DNA from: Amylibacter sp.
GTDB taxonomy: Bacteria; Pseudomonadota; Alphaproteobacteria; Rhodobacterales; Rhodobacteraceae
Assembly: GCA_021775355.1 (NCBI GenBank)
Contig: JAJFHZ010000010.1
Coordinates: 124,001-188,000 of the forward strand
DNA: 64,000 nt
Direction of reading: 5' to 3'
The first letter of the stretch is position 1, and the number at the start of each line of letters is the position of its first letter. Positions 34,231 through 43,874 of the stretch are shown in pieces. The notes beneath the pieces are model-generated. The model made no database searches. It had not been told where the DNA came from and saw nothing but the letters and a program-made list of their open reading frames with translations. The position numbers were made by a program, and so were the translations under genes.

Positions 34231-35355
34231 CTATTCCTGACCAAATTCTCGCCGTACAGCATCAGTTTGTTCACCTGTCGCTGGAATAGGTCCGGTCTTA
34301 AAATCTGATTGGCGTCCTGCAGGTCTGGGCATAGTTATAACCTGACCATCCGGAAGCGTCACTTCCGTCCGACGAAGCGCCGGGTGATCCCCAAGATTAC
34401 GTAGTTCAGTATATCGCCCAAAAGCGACCCCGGCGACTTCCAGTCGATTGATAAGTTCATTCACATACATTTTCGCAAAAATAGGCTCGATTTCTGCATC
34501 TAACAAATCGCGATTTTGAACCCGCGCAGCGTTTGTTTCAAATTCTGTACGTTTAAATAAATCAGGACGCATTAAAACGCCTTCACACAACCGCTGCCAT
34601 TCATTGTTGTTCTGAACAGCTATAATCACTGATCCATCAACACAATGAGCGGGCCCATATGGATAGACCGAGGCATGCGATAGGCCATACCGGGCTGTTT
34701 CACGACCGGTATGTTCAAAATGCAAAAAGGGTACACTAATCCAGTCCGCCATTCCATCGAACATTGATACTTCAATGATTTGGCCAAGGCCCGTGTTTTG
34801 ACGTGCGATTAGTGCTTCAAGGATTGCAGCATGTGCATTCATTCCTGTTCCGATATCGGCCACTGACACACCGATCTTAGATGGACTTTCAGGCGTGCCT
34901 GTTACCGCACACAGCCCGCTTTCTGCCTGAACAAGCATATCGTAAGCGCGCATTTTGGCATAAGGCGTATCTTGGCCATAGCCAAGGATCGATACTGCTA
35001 TCAAATGCGGGTATTTTTCGGTTATCACCTCTGCGGTAAGCCCCATCCGATCAAGAGCACCCGGTACAAGATTCTGAACAAGGATATCTGCTTTTTCGAG
35101 CATGTTATGTAAAACGTCGAGGTCCGCACTGTCTTTTAGGTTCAATACAGCACTCTCTTTGCCACGGTTAAGCCAGGCAAAATATGCAGACGTACCTTTG
35201 ACGGCGGAATCGTAATTTCGTGCCGTTTCGCCTTCAGGACGTTCAATTTTAATCACACGCGCGCCCGCATCGGCTAAGCGCACAGTACACAACGGGGCTG
35301 CAACTGCCTGTTCTATTGCCACAACAAAAATGTTTGAAAGAGGTTTGTTCGTCAT
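34231..35355 (-). CDS. CaiB/BaiF (family III) CoA transferase
   Basis: A 374-residue CoA transferase. It contains the family III region GARVIKIERPEGETARNYD, the LNRGKESAVLNLKD segment, and LVQNLVPGALDRMGL. The Asp nucleophile is expected at the ADIGTGMNAHAAILEAL region. I choose the ATG at 35355, one base after the acyl-CoA dehydrogenase stop, over an overlapping longer frame. Together with the dehydrogenase it would activate a carboxylic acid by CoA exchange and then oxidise or desaturate it. Substrate unknown. Confidence 0.9.
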   Translation of the reverse strand: MTNKPLSNIFVVAIEQAVAAPLCTVRLADAGARVIKIERPEGETARNYDSAVKGTSAYFAWLNRGKESAVLNLKDSADLDVLHNMLEKADILVQNLVPGALDRMGLTAEVITEKYPHLIAVSILGYGQDTPYAKMRAYDMLVQAESGLCAVTGTPESPSKIGVSVADIGTGMNAHAAILEALIARQNTGLGQIIEVSMFDGMADWISVPFLHFEHTGRETARYGLSHASVYPYGPAHCVDGSVIIAVQNNNEWQRLCEGVLMRPDLFKRTEFETNAARVQNRDLLDAEIEPIFAKMYVNELINRLEVAGVAFGRYTELRNLGDHPALRRTEVTLPDGQVITMPRPAGRQSDFKTGPIPATGEQTDAVRREFGQE

Positions 35356-35356
35356 A

Positions 35357-36517
35357 TTAGTAAGACCGCGGCAGACCAAGCACATGCTCAGATAAATATG
35401 ACAAAATCAGGTTAGTCGAAATCGGAGCAACTTGGTAAAGGCGAGTCTCTCGGAATTTTCTTTCGATATCGTATTCTTCTGCAAAACCAAAACCACCATG
35501 TGTTTGCACACAAGCATTTGCAGCCTCGAATGACGCGTCCGCTGCAAGCATTTTTGCCATATTGGCTTCGGCGCCGGGATTTTTACCATCTTCGTACAAG
35601 CGCAATGCTTCTTTAACCATCAAATCTGCGGCACGCATATTTGCGTAAGCTTTCGCGATGGGGAATTGAACGCCTTGGTTTTGGCCAATGGGGCGATTAA
35701 AGACAGAGCGTTCTTTTGCATAGCTCACAGACTTTTCGGTGAACCATTTCGCATCACCAACACACTCGGCAGCAATCAGAATACGTTCTGCATTCATGCC
35801 TGACAGTATATATCTAAAGCCTTTACCTTCTTCTCCAATCAAATTTTCAGCGGGAACTTTAAGATTATCAAAGAAAACTTCTGTTGTTGCGTGGTTCATC
35901 ATTGTACGGATTGGACGAATGGTCAGGCCATTCCCGATTGCCTTGCGCATATCAACGATTATAACAGATAGCCCTTCGGTCTTTTTCATACATTCTTTAA
36001 GCGGGGTTGTACGTGCCAAAAGCAGCATTAGGTCGGAATGTTCTGCGCGGCTCGTCCAAATTTTTTGCCCATTCACTATGAAATGATCACCGTCAAGTTT
36101 CGCAGTCGTTTTCAATGCGCCCGTATCCGTACCCGATGTCGGTTCAGTGACGCCAAATGCTTGCAAACGCAAACTGCCATTTGCGATGCTTGGTAGATAC
36201 TTTTGCTTTTGCACATCTGATCCATGACGCAGAAGCGTACCCATCGTGTAAATCTGTGCATGACAAGCGCCGGCATTACAGCCTGCGCGTTGCATCTCTT
36301 CCAATATGGCGGCGGCGGCAGATAGTGGAAGCCCCGCACCGCCATATTCTTCTGGGATGAGTGCTGAAAGCCATCCGGCTTGGGTCAGTGCTTCGACAAA
36401 TTCGCTTGGGTACGCCATTTCACGATCAAGCTTACGCCAATACTCACCAGGAAAATGCATGCATAGTTTAGCTATTGCATCGCGTATATCATCATAATTT
36501 TCCAATTCAGTAGACAT
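35357..36517 (-). CDS. Acyl-CoA dehydrogenase
   Basis: A 386-residue acyl-CoA dehydrogenase. Signature 1 is FGVTEPTSGTDTG; NGQKIWTSRAEHSD is the following FAD-binding strand; the C-terminal QTHGGFGFAEEYDIERKFRE holds signature 2. I start at the ATG at 36515-36517 because GGAG lies six bases upstream; an ATG two codons earlier would sit directly on it. The gene is followed after one base by the CoA transferase. Which acyl-CoA it uses cannot be told. Confidence 0.92.
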   Translation of the reverse strand: MSTELENYDDIRDAIAKLCMHFPGEYWRKLDREMAYPSEFVEALTQAGWLSALIPEEYGGAGLPLSAAAAILEEMQRAGCNAGACHAQIYTMGTLLRHGSDVQKQKYLPSIANGSLRLQAFGVTEPTSGTDTGALKTTAKLDGDHFIVNGQKIWTSRAEHSDLMLLLARTTPLKECMKKTEGLSVIIVDMRKAIGNGLTIRPIRTMMNHATTEVFFDNLKVPAENLIGEEGKGFRYILSGMNAERILIAAECVGDAKWFTEKSVSYAKERSVFNRPIGQNQGVQFPIAKAYANMRAADLMVKEALRLYEDGKNPGAEANMAKMLAADASFEAANACVQTHGGFGFAEEYDIERKFRETRLYQVAPISTNLILSYLSEHVLGLPRSY

Positions 36518-36654
36518 CGGCATCTCCAATAATATCTTTTGATTATTGCTATAATGAGACAAGGCAGATCACAACAAGACTTGTAGACCATATCTACAAA
36601 ATTTCTATATCATATCCCCCAACACCGCCGCCGATTATAACAATGCCATAGATA

Positions 36655-38151
36655 TCAAAGATCTATCTGATCCAGTGGAAACACCGGGCGGCGTATGTTG
36701 GTGTAAGTTCGCTTCGTCATATCAGGCGTAGACAACCCGCCCGCGTCAGTAACTATAATATCCTCGGCGATTGGTGCAAAAGCCCCTCGGAAATGCTGCA
36801 TGGACTTCACCACAACGATAGACTTTTCGGATGGTTCAATCCCCACCGCCCGAAATATATTTTGGTCCAGCATTTGCTGACGTTCAGAGATAATCAAAAT
36901 GGCAAGTTCACCAACCTGAAAGCACACGCTGGTCCCGATGGTGCTGGGTACGCCTGTGAACATCGGGCCTTCAAAGGTGAATGCCCCATCACTGACCGAT
37001 TTAACGACCCCAGTAACCGTGAGCGGGCCACCACCAACATTGGCATCAGATTTGCCGCCTATGGGCAGCGTCACTTCAGCCCCCACTCCATATGCGGCCA
37101 GTTCTTGCGCCGCGATTGGGTCAAGCAGTCCACCAACCGCAATATTTTTCAAACCGCTTTCCTGCATCGCCGTGATAACAGCGGTGCAGTCGCTATAGGC
37201 GCCCGAACCTGGGTTGTCGGAATAGTCGGCAACGATGATCGGCTTATCTGTTGTTTTGCGGCTTTTCAGATCAGCCATACAGTCCGCAAGCGACACAGGC
37301 AGGTCATAGCTGTCACGCCAACCCCACATTTCATCACAAATGCGGCTGGCCACAACATCTGCTTCTGATTTTGTGGTTGTGGCGGCGTCATAAGTCACCT
37401 GGACATTCGGCCCTGCTCCGTAGACATCCGCTTCGGCAAAACCCGCATTGATTGCAACATTCAAAATACCGGTTGCAGCCATCTCACGTGCAGCACTTTC
37501 CAGAAGGCGGCACATCGGACCATCATTTGTTGTACGACCGTCATCGCAGCCGACCAGCATCGGCGGGCGGACAATCGCAACCCTAGGGTCAATCACGCCC
37601 CTCATCGCTTGATCCAGCAATTTGCAAGCCTCAACACCGCATTCGTTCATATCAATATGCGGATAGGTTCTGTAGCTGACTACAATATTCACCTGATCCG
37701 CCATTTCATCAAAGATATTGGCATGCAGATCAAGCGTAACGGCAATCGGTATGTCTGACCCCACCACTTCACGCACAGCACACAAAAACTGAGTTTCGCC
37801 GTCCTGAGAGGTCTCGGTTACCATTGCGCCGTGAAGGGCGATGAATATGCCGTCAACAGGTTCCACAGCCTTTAAACGGCGCACCACATCATCGGTAATT
37901 TCCAGACGGGCCTTTTCCGTGACCGGACCGCTCGGAGCGGCAGACGCGGCAACCATATAAAGCGGTTCCCAGTCCAGTTCATCAGCCGCTGCAATAAAGC
38001 CACCGATTTCAGTGCCGGTTCCGGTCAGGTTTGCGGGAATATCGTCACCAACAAAAAAGTAACGCGCCCGAAATTCACTCATTCCAGTACGCATAATGGT
38101 GAAGGTATTGCTTTCGTGCATATATTCAATTGCGACAACGCGCTTTGTCAT
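36655..38151 (-). CDS. M81-family (MlrC, 'microcystinase C'-type) metallopeptidase
   Basis: A 498-residue protein with the M81 family's metal-binding blocks: YMHESNTF near the N-terminus, TLDLHANI at about 145, and SYRTYPHIDMNECG shortly after. The later region YSDNPGSGAYSD is also family-typical. Full length. MlrC was described in microcystin breakdown, but homologues are widespread in bacteria without microcystin and probably act on small peptides or amides. It is separated by 137 bp from the downstream acyl-CoA dehydrogenase and may share regulation with it. Substrate unknown. Confidence 0.9.
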   Translation of the reverse strand: MTKRVVAIEYMHESNTFTIMRTGMSEFRARYFFVGDDIPANLTGTGTEIGGFIAAADELDWEPLYMVAASAAPSGPVTEKARLEITDDVVRRLKAVEPVDGIFIALHGAMVTETSQDGETQFLCAVREVVGSDIPIAVTLDLHANIFDEMADQVNIVVSYRTYPHIDMNECGVEACKLLDQAMRGVIDPRVAIVRPPMLVGCDDGRTTNDGPMCRLLESAAREMAATGILNVAINAGFAEADVYGAGPNVQVTYDAATTTKSEADVVASRICDEMWGWRDSYDLPVSLADCMADLKSRKTTDKPIIVADYSDNPGSGAYSDCTAVITAMQESGLKNIAVGGLLDPIAAQELAAYGVGAEVTLPIGGKSDANVGGGPLTVTGVVKSVSDGAFTFEGPMFTGVPSTIGTSVCFQVGELAILIISERQQMLDQNIFRAVGIEPSEKSIVVVKSMQHFRGAFAPIAEDIIVTDAGGLSTPDMTKRTYTNIRRPVFPLDQIDL

Positions 38152-38332
38152 TATGTAGCCTTTTTGTTTTCTTGTGTTGCGCGTGCGCAGAGAAATTCAA
38201 GTATAGACGAAACCCACCACAAAACTATCCCATGCAGAACAATAATTCGCAAATCAGTGCGGCTAGGATATAAATGAAGCTAGGGATTAAAAGTAAAAAT
38301 GAACGCAATAAATTCTACGTTCGCATTTTGCT

Positions 38333-39952
38333 TCAAGGCCTGCGTTTGGGGGGCATTTTAAGGCTGCGTTCCCATGTTTCCCATGCTTCAGGTGTATCCA
38401 AATCAAGCGAAACCGCAACGTCCATTGGAATTTCATGAACCCATTCCGGAACATTTTTTACAATATCTTTGGCCCCTGCATCACCTTGCAAATTTGCCAG
38501 ATTCTCTGAAAACTTCGCATCAAATAGAACGGGATGGCCCCGTTTCCCATTTGGATTTGTCGGGCAAACTATATAGCGGTTTTTATTTGGGTTATGGGCC
38601 GCGATCACTTGATTGAAGTGGGTAGGCGTTAGATCCGGCATATCGGCCAAACCAATCAAAATAGCTTTGGGCGAGGTATCCACTGCTAAAATCCCTACCC
38701 TTAAGGATGCTGACATCCCCAATCCCGCGTCATCCACCTCAATAATTTTTATGCGCAAACCTTGCAAGGCGTCCCGATGATCGTCAGCGCCTTTTTTCAA
38801 CACCACAATGCAATGATCAATATCGGAACCCAGTGCCACTTCCACACAATGACGCAACAACGGCATCCCACCAACTTTGCGCATCAGTTTATCAACCCCG
38901 CGCATACGGCTTGAACTACCGGCAGCCAACAGTACCGCTGTTATCCCGGATCTAGTTTGATCACGCTGCATACGTGGCAAAATTCGATCAGGTATTTCTT
39001 TTAATAAACCACCAACGCCCATACGGATTATGTCTGTGGCACCCATTGGCATATTGGCACAGAGTCGTTGTAGCACCCAATCTGCACCATTTATCGCAGG
39101 ACTACGCACACATCCCGGCAAACCGATAACTGCGCGGCCATGATGCGACCCAAATACCAGCAGATTACCAGGGTCAACGGGCATACCAAATCGTTTGATT
39201 TGCCCCCCCGCCGCAATAATTCCGGCAGGCACAACATCACGCCTGTCAGAGGTGGCAGATGCACCCAAGATCAACACCATATCGTTTTTTGCAACTTGAA
39301 CTGCATCTGCCACAGCTTGCGTTGTATGATCGACAATACGGCAGCTTTCCATATGCAGCCCCAAAGGGGTAATGCGTGCTTGAAGTACCTTTTCAGCTTT
39401 AGCCAAGAGTGACGCCTTAAAATGCGCCGTGCGTGTCAAAATGATGTCACAGGACTTGGGTGTAAACCCATGAAGCTGTAACGCGCTTTGCCCTAAGCAA
39501 TGCACTGCTTTTTCAATTTTCATTTCGGCCACGCCGTAGGGGATGATTTTCAACGTTGCAAGCAAACTGCCCATTTTTACCCGTGCAAAGTTTGGCAAGG
39601 TTGCAATTGTTATAGCTTCATCCACTGCGTTAAACATCTCAATCGCAGAGATGTTAAGGGATAAAATACCGTCGCAATTCGCAACCAAATTAACCCGTCC
39701 GGCAAAGGCCTGTGTAGCTTTCACCCCATCCGATATAAACGCACTTGCAAGGGTCTGGGCCGCTGCATTTTCGGCAATATCACCCGCTTCTAATATTGCG
39801 ACCGTGACATGGGTCTGCCCCGCCTGCGCCAACTTTTCCAGATCATCCGCCGAAAGCGTAATACCTTTTTTCAAAGTTCCGCGTTCCAACGCAATCGAAT
39901 GGGCCAGAATATGGCCCTTGGCTTGGGGTAATTCCACGCTGGCAAACTTCAT
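38333..39952 (-). CDS. Fused MoeA/MogA-like and MocA-like molybdenum cofactor protein
   Basis: A 539-residue two-part protein. The first roughly 340 residues resemble the molybdopterin-binding domain of MoeA/MogA proteins (DMVLILGASATSDRRDVVPAGI is the binding loop). From about residue 345 a nucleotidyltransferase begins, AVLLAAGSSSRMRGVDKLM, with LIGLADMPDLTP later; this matches MocA/MobA-type enzymes that attach CMP or GMP to molybdopterin. Its start overlaps xdhC by 4 nt and it ends the operon MoxR - VWA - XdhC - this gene. It would provide molybdopterin cytosine dinucleotide for the neighbouring molybdenum hydroxylase. Confidence 0.88.
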   Translation of the reverse strand: MKFASVELPQAKGHILAHSIALERGTLKKGITLSADDLEKLAQAGQTHVTVAILEAGDIAENAAAQTLASAFISDGVKATQAFAGRVNLVANCDGILSLNISAIEMFNAVDEAITIATLPNFARVKMGSLLATLKIIPYGVAEMKIEKAVHCLGQSALQLHGFTPKSCDIILTRTAHFKASLLAKAEKVLQARITPLGLHMESCRIVDHTTQAVADAVQVAKNDMVLILGASATSDRRDVVPAGIIAAGGQIKRFGMPVDPGNLLVFGSHHGRAVIGLPGCVRSPAINGADWVLQRLCANMPMGATDIIRMGVGGLLKEIPDRILPRMQRDQTRSGITAVLLAAGSSSRMRGVDKLMRKVGGMPLLRHCVEVALGSDIDHCIVVLKKGADDHRDALQGLRIKIIEVDDAGLGMSASLRVGILAVDTSPKAILIGLADMPDLTPTHFNQVIAAHNPNKNRYIVCPTNPNGKRGHPVLFDAKFSENLANLQGDAGAKDIVKNVPEWVHEIPMDVAVSLDLDTPEAWETWERSLKMPPKRRP

Positions 39953-40899
39953 GGTTTACGCAGTCGTTCAGTGACTTCTGCCATGATCGAGACGGCGATT
40001 TCTGCGGGTGTTTTTGCGCCTATATCTAGGCCTATCGGCCCGTGAATTCTAGCAATTTCCGTATCACTAAACCCATCATCCTGCAATTGTGCCACCCGCT
40101 TTGCGTGGGTTTTCCGTGAACCAAGTGCGCCGATATAAAATGCATCAGATTGCAGTGCTGCTGCCAACGCAGGCGTATCTATTTTTGGGTCATGACTAAG
40201 CGTTATCACAGCGGTATGCCCATCCAAACCTATTTGCGCCAATGCTTCATCGGGCCATGCGTCTATAAAAGTATCATCGGGAAACCGCACTTTTGAGGCA
40301 AAGCTGTCACGCGGGTCAACCAGCAGAACATCGTATCCTGCCATCCGAGCCAAGGGCGCCAGTGTTTGGGTGACATGCACGGCCCCAACAATAATCATAC
40401 GCAAATTAGGATTGGTGACATGGATAAACAGATTACCCTGCTTTCCTGATATCAACCCCGTTGGGTTTAACCGTTCACGTGACCAGTCCATTAAATTGAC
40501 GCTGCAAGCAAACGCTTTACGCGTCTTTACCGCCTGTATCGCATCTTTTAACAACTGTTTATCTGGCCCGTCGCCAATCCCAATAGGTTCAACCAAGATT
40601 TGGATATTCCCGCCACAAGCCAACCCAACTGCAAAGGCATCTTCATCTGCAACACCGTATTCCAGCACGCGACATTTCCCGTCCCTGATCGCATCTTGTG
40701 CAGCCAAAATAACAGCACCTTCTACACAACCACCCGACACCGAACCTTGAAATACACCATCGTCAGCTATTGCAAGTTGTGCGCCGACAGGGCGCGGGGC
40801 AGATCCCCATGTAGAAATCACTGTAGCCAAAGCCGCCCCCTTGGCCGCGGCAAGGTAACCCAGAGCCACCTCTGGTATATTATCGGAATTCAACGTCAT
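39949..40899 (-). CDS. XdhC/CoxF-family maturation protein
   Basis: A 316-residue protein with the XdhC N-terminal block (ATVISTWGSAPRPVGAQLAI, GSVSGGCVEGAVI) and a C-terminal Rossmann domain (ALGSRKTHAKRVAQL, IHGPIGLDIGAKTPAEIAVSIMAEV). XdhC/CoxF proteins bind molybdenum cofactor, promote its sulfuration and insert it into xanthine-dehydrogenase family enzymes. Four-nt overlaps with both neighbours indicate a coupled operon. It is the expected chaperone for the molybdenum hydroxylase at 43875-46235. Confidence 0.92.
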   Translation of the reverse strand: MTLNSDNIPEVALGYLAAAKGAALATVISTWGSAPRPVGAQLAIADDGVFQGSVSGGCVEGAVILAAQDAIRDGKCRVLEYGVADEDAFAVGLACGGNIQILVEPIGIGDGPDKQLLKDAIQAVKTRKAFACSVNLMDWSRERLNPTGLISGKQGNLFIHVTNPNLRMIIVGAVHVTQTLAPLARMAGYDVLLVDPRDSFASKVRFPDDTFIDAWPDEALAQIGLDGHTAVITLSHDPKIDTPALAAALQSDAFYIGALGSRKTHAKRVAQLQDDGFSDTEIARIHGPIGLDIGAKTPAEIAVSIMAEVTERLRKP

Positions 40900-42125
40900 A
40901 TTGCCGCCAACATTTGTCGTTTCAGATCAGTGCCCCGGGCACCCCCCAGAACCTCGACCAATTCGTGCAAGGATGCAAGGTTATGACAGGCGGCAAAGCT
41001 GTCTACAAAGGGCAGCATGGTGCGGATGCCGCTGGCAAGAGGTGCAAAACCATCATAGCGCAACAGTGGGTTCAACCAAATCAGATGGCGGCATGACAGA
41101 TTTAAGCGGCGCATTTCAGCTTGTAATACCTGCGTATCATCACGTTCCAACCCATCGGTGATCAGCAACACCACAGCGTCCCCACCTAAAACGCGCCGCG
41201 ACCAGTTATAGTTGAAATCTTTCAGGCTTTCACCGATTTGCGTGCCGCCATCCCAATCCTGCACCTGGGTACCAATGGCCTTTAGTGCCGCATCGGGATC
41301 TTTATGGTCAAGCAGTCGCGTAATGTTTGAAAGCCGTGTACCAAAGGTAAAGGCATGAACCTGCGCCCAATCCCGCCCCCTAGACAATGTCATTGAGTGG
41401 ATGAAATGTAGCATCATACGCGAATATGTTGACATTGAACCTGATATATCCGTCAGCACCACAAGATTGGGAACCTTCACGCGCGGCGTCATTTTTGGCA
41501 GGTGCAAAACCTCACCACCGGCACGCCGTGCTGCGCGGTAGGTTGCACGCGCATCAATCTTTCGCCCCCAAGGTGCCAACCGCATGCGCCGTGACTTCAA
41601 TTTTGGGATGGGCAGGCGCATCTTCGTAATTACCTCCTGCGCTTCGCGTATTTCCGATGCGCTCATTTGTTCGAAATCCATCATACCAAGCCGTTCCGTG
41701 TGCGACACGGTAAACTGTGCATCCAATGTCAGCTCTTCTTCCACAGCCTGCGTTTCTGGTGCAGGGGTTTCATCCAACATGGCCTCTGCCGCACGGCTTT
41801 CCGCATCTTTCGGTTTCTTTGGCACCTCTTCAACCCGCATCATCGGAAGTATCATTTGCATCATGTTCTCTAAGAACTCTGGGTCACGCCAGAACATATT
41901 GAACACTTGCATAAACACCTGCATATGTTCGACCCGTGTGATCAGGCACGCTTGTAATGTGACAAAGAAATCAGCGCGTTTGGTAAAACCCACGGCTTGT
42001 ACTGCGCGTACCGTATCTTTTACTTGTGCTGTACCAACGGGTACACCCGCGCGGCGCAAAGCGCGACAGAAATAGATGATGTTTTGCACAAGACGACCAT
42101 CGTCTTGCAAGGTGGTCACGTTCAT
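40896..42125 (-). CDS. CoxE-like VWA-domain protein
   Basis: A 409-residue protein. The C-terminal half is a von Willebrand A domain with the MIDAS motif VVLTDISGSMS and a later LLITDGLERDD. The N-terminal half is helical and acidic in the middle. CoxE works with the CoxD ATPase to mature the Mo-Cu or Mo active site of CO-dehydrogenase-like enzymes. It overlaps both the MoxR-type gene and xdhC by 4 nt. Confidence 0.92.
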   Translation of the reverse strand: MNVTTLQDDGRLVQNIIYFCRALRRAGVPVGTAQVKDTVRAVQAVGFTKRADFFVTLQACLITRVEHMQVFMQVFNMFWRDPEFLENMMQMILPMMRVEEVPKKPKDAESRAAEAMLDETPAPETQAVEEELTLDAQFTVSHTERLGMMDFEQMSASEIREAQEVITKMRLPIPKLKSRRMRLAPWGRKIDARATYRAARRAGGEVLHLPKMTPRVKVPNLVVLTDISGSMSTYSRMMLHFIHSMTLSRGRDWAQVHAFTFGTRLSNITRLLDHKDPDAALKAIGTQVQDWDGGTQIGESLKDFNYNWSRRVLGGDAVVLLITDGLERDDTQVLQAEMRRLNLSCRHLIWLNPLLRYDGFAPLASGIRTMLPFVDSFAACHNLASLHELVEVLGGARGTDLKRQMLAAI

Positions 42126-43012
42126 TGTGCTGCTCGAAGATCGCTTCGGGTGGCTTCCAACAAACGGTTGGCTTCAGAGCCTTGAATTTTGCCGATGTCG
42201 TCCTGATACTTCAGCACCGCCCCGATTGTATCGGCGATAATCTCAGGCGACAGGGCGACAACATCGAGGGCAACAAGGCATTTTGCCCAATCCAGCGTTT
42301 CAGCCAATCCGGGGGCTTTGAACAGATCCTCTTGGCGCAAACGTTGCACAAACCCCACTACTTCACGGCTAAGTACCGCTGCGGCTTCAGGCACACGGGC
42401 ATGCAGAATTTCCAGCTCGCGTTCAAAGTCCGGGTAATCGACCCAGTGATAAAGACACCTGCGTTTCAGCGCATCATGCACTTCGCGGGTACGGTTCGAT
42501 GTCAGGATTACGATAGGTGGCTCTGCTGCTTTAATAGTTCCTATCTCCGGCACTGTCACCTGATAGTCAGACAGAGCCTCTAGCAAAAATGCTTCAAATG
42601 GTGCATCCGTGCGATCAATCTCGTCGATCAGTAACACGGGCGGCCCGCCCACATGAGGCTCCATCGCTTCCAGCAACGGCCGCTTGATCAAAAAACGGCC
42701 ACTGTAAATATCCACATCATCCCCACCTTGGCGCATGGCAAGCATTTGGGCGGCAAAATTCCATTCATAAACAGCCGATGAAGCATCAAGCCCCTCATAA
42801 CATTGCAATCGTATCAGATCACGGCCCAAACCTGTGGCCAAAGTTTTTGCTAGTTCTGTTTTGCCCACACCTGCTTCACCTTCCAGAAAGACTGGGCGAT
42901 TCAAAGTCAGAGATAGATAGGTCAAAGTCGCCAATCCACGGTCGCAAATGTAGTTGCTAGCGCGCAAAAGCGATAGGGTTTCATCAATGGATTTAGGCAG
43001 CGTTTTTGTCAT
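42122..43012 (-). CDS. CoxD-like MoxR-family AAA+ ATPase
   Basis: A 296-residue AAA+ ATPase. Walker A is GEAGVGKTELAK (about residues 45-56), Walker B is VLLIDEIDR, and sensor 1 is VILTSNRTREV. MoxR/CoxD ATPases partner with a VWA protein, here the overlapping downstream gene, to remodel a target enzyme; in Oligotropha CoxD-CoxE assemble the CODH active site. It is separated by 57 bp, including a strong hairpin, from the structural genes. Confidence 0.93.
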   Translation of the reverse strand: MTKTLPKSIDETLSLLRASNYICDRGLATLTYLSLTLNRPVFLEGEAGVGKTELAKTLATGLGRDLIRLQCYEGLDASSAVYEWNFAAQMLAMRQGGDDVDIYSGRFLIKRPLLEAMEPHVGGPPVLLIDEIDRTDAPFEAFLLEALSDYQVTVPEIGTIKAAEPPIVILTSNRTREVHDALKRRCLYHWVDYPDFERELEILHARVPEAAAVLSREVVGFVQRLRQEDLFKAPGLAETLDWAKCLVALDVVALSPEIIADTIGAVLKYQDDIGKIQGSEANRLLEATRSDLRAAQ

Positions 43013-43029
43013 GATAATAATATAGCCGA

Positions 43030-43054
43030 CCCAGCCCTGAGGAACAGGGCTGGG
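43030..43054 (-). terminator. GC-rich hairpin between structural and maturation genes
   Basis: A perfect 10-bp stem, CCCAGCCCTG and CAGGGCTGGG, with a 5-nt loop, right after the stop of the FAD-subunit gene. On the leftward transcript no clear U-run follows, so it is more likely a partial terminator or a stabiliser that sets structural genes above maturation genes. On the other strand it is followed by TTCATTTTGTT. Confidence 0.55.
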
Positions 43055-43069
43055 TTCATTTTGTTAAGA

Positions 43070-43864
43070 TTAACAGCCCGCAACAGCGCGTCCTGCCATG
43101 ACTTTCACCAGATTGGCGCGGTAAGCCGCATCGCCGTGCATGTCGGATAACATTCCGTCTGCACCGACAGAAACGCCCAAGATCGCGTCTGCACTCCAGT
43201 TACCATCCAAAGCGGCTTCCATATCCGCATGGCGATAAACCCCATCGTCGCCTGCACCAGCCACGGCAACCCGTGCGCCTGCGGTTGTAAGTGCTGCAAA
43301 AACACCCGCCAGCGCATAGCGTGATGCAGGGTTCGGGAACTTGGCATAACAGGCTTTCGCAGGAGCTTCAAAACTTATACTGACAATCACTTCATCATCA
43401 TTCAGTGCAGTTTCGAAGAGGCCGACAAAGAAGTCATCCGCCGTTATTTCTCGCGCATTGGTTTTGATCGTTGCACCCAAGGCAAGCAAAGCCGCAGGAT
43501 AGTCTGCTGCAGGGTCATTATTGGCGATAGACCCGCCAATGGTGCCCAGATGGCGCACCGCAGGATCGCCGATGTTTGCGGCCAAATCAGCCACGCCAGC
43601 GCAAGCCTTTTGTAAAGCAGCGTTCCCGGCCACTTCGGCATGTGTTGTTGCTGCCCCGATGGTCACAATGTCGTCATTGACGCTGATCCCGTTCATTTCG
43701 GCAATGCCGCTGACATCCACCAGATCGCTGGGGGCTGCCAAATGCGCTTTCATCGTTGGCAATAGGGTTTGCCCCCCGGATAGAAGCTTGCCGTCGTCAG
43801 CCGCACCCATTAGGGAAACCGCTTCTGAAACACTTGATGCTTTGTGATATTTTGTCTCGTACAT
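43070..43864 (-). CDS. Molybdenum hydroxylase FAD-binding (medium, CoxM-like) subunit
   Basis: A 264-residue FAD-binding subunit. Family motifs are LLSGGQTLLPTMK and TIGGSIANNDPAADYPA, both FAD contacts in CoxM. I use the ATG at 43864 with AGGAGA upstream; a longer frame to 43981 would run back into the large-subunit gene. It lies 10 bp after the large-subunit stop. It passes electrons from the 2Fe-2S clusters of the small subunit to an acceptor such as quinone. Confidence 0.92.
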   Translation of the reverse strand: MYETKYHKASSVSEAVSLMGAADDGKLLSGGQTLLPTMKAHLAAPSDLVDVSGIAEMNGISVNDDIVTIGAATTHAEVAGNAALQKACAGVADLAANIGDPAVRHLGTIGGSIANNDPAADYPAALLALGATIKTNAREITADDFFVGLFETALNDDEVIVSISFEAPAKACYAKFPNPASRYALAGVFAALTTAGARVAVAGAGDDGVYRHADMEAALDGNWSADAILGVSVGADGMLSDMHGDAAYRANLVKVMAGRAVAGC

Positions 43865-43874
43865 CTTTTCTCTC

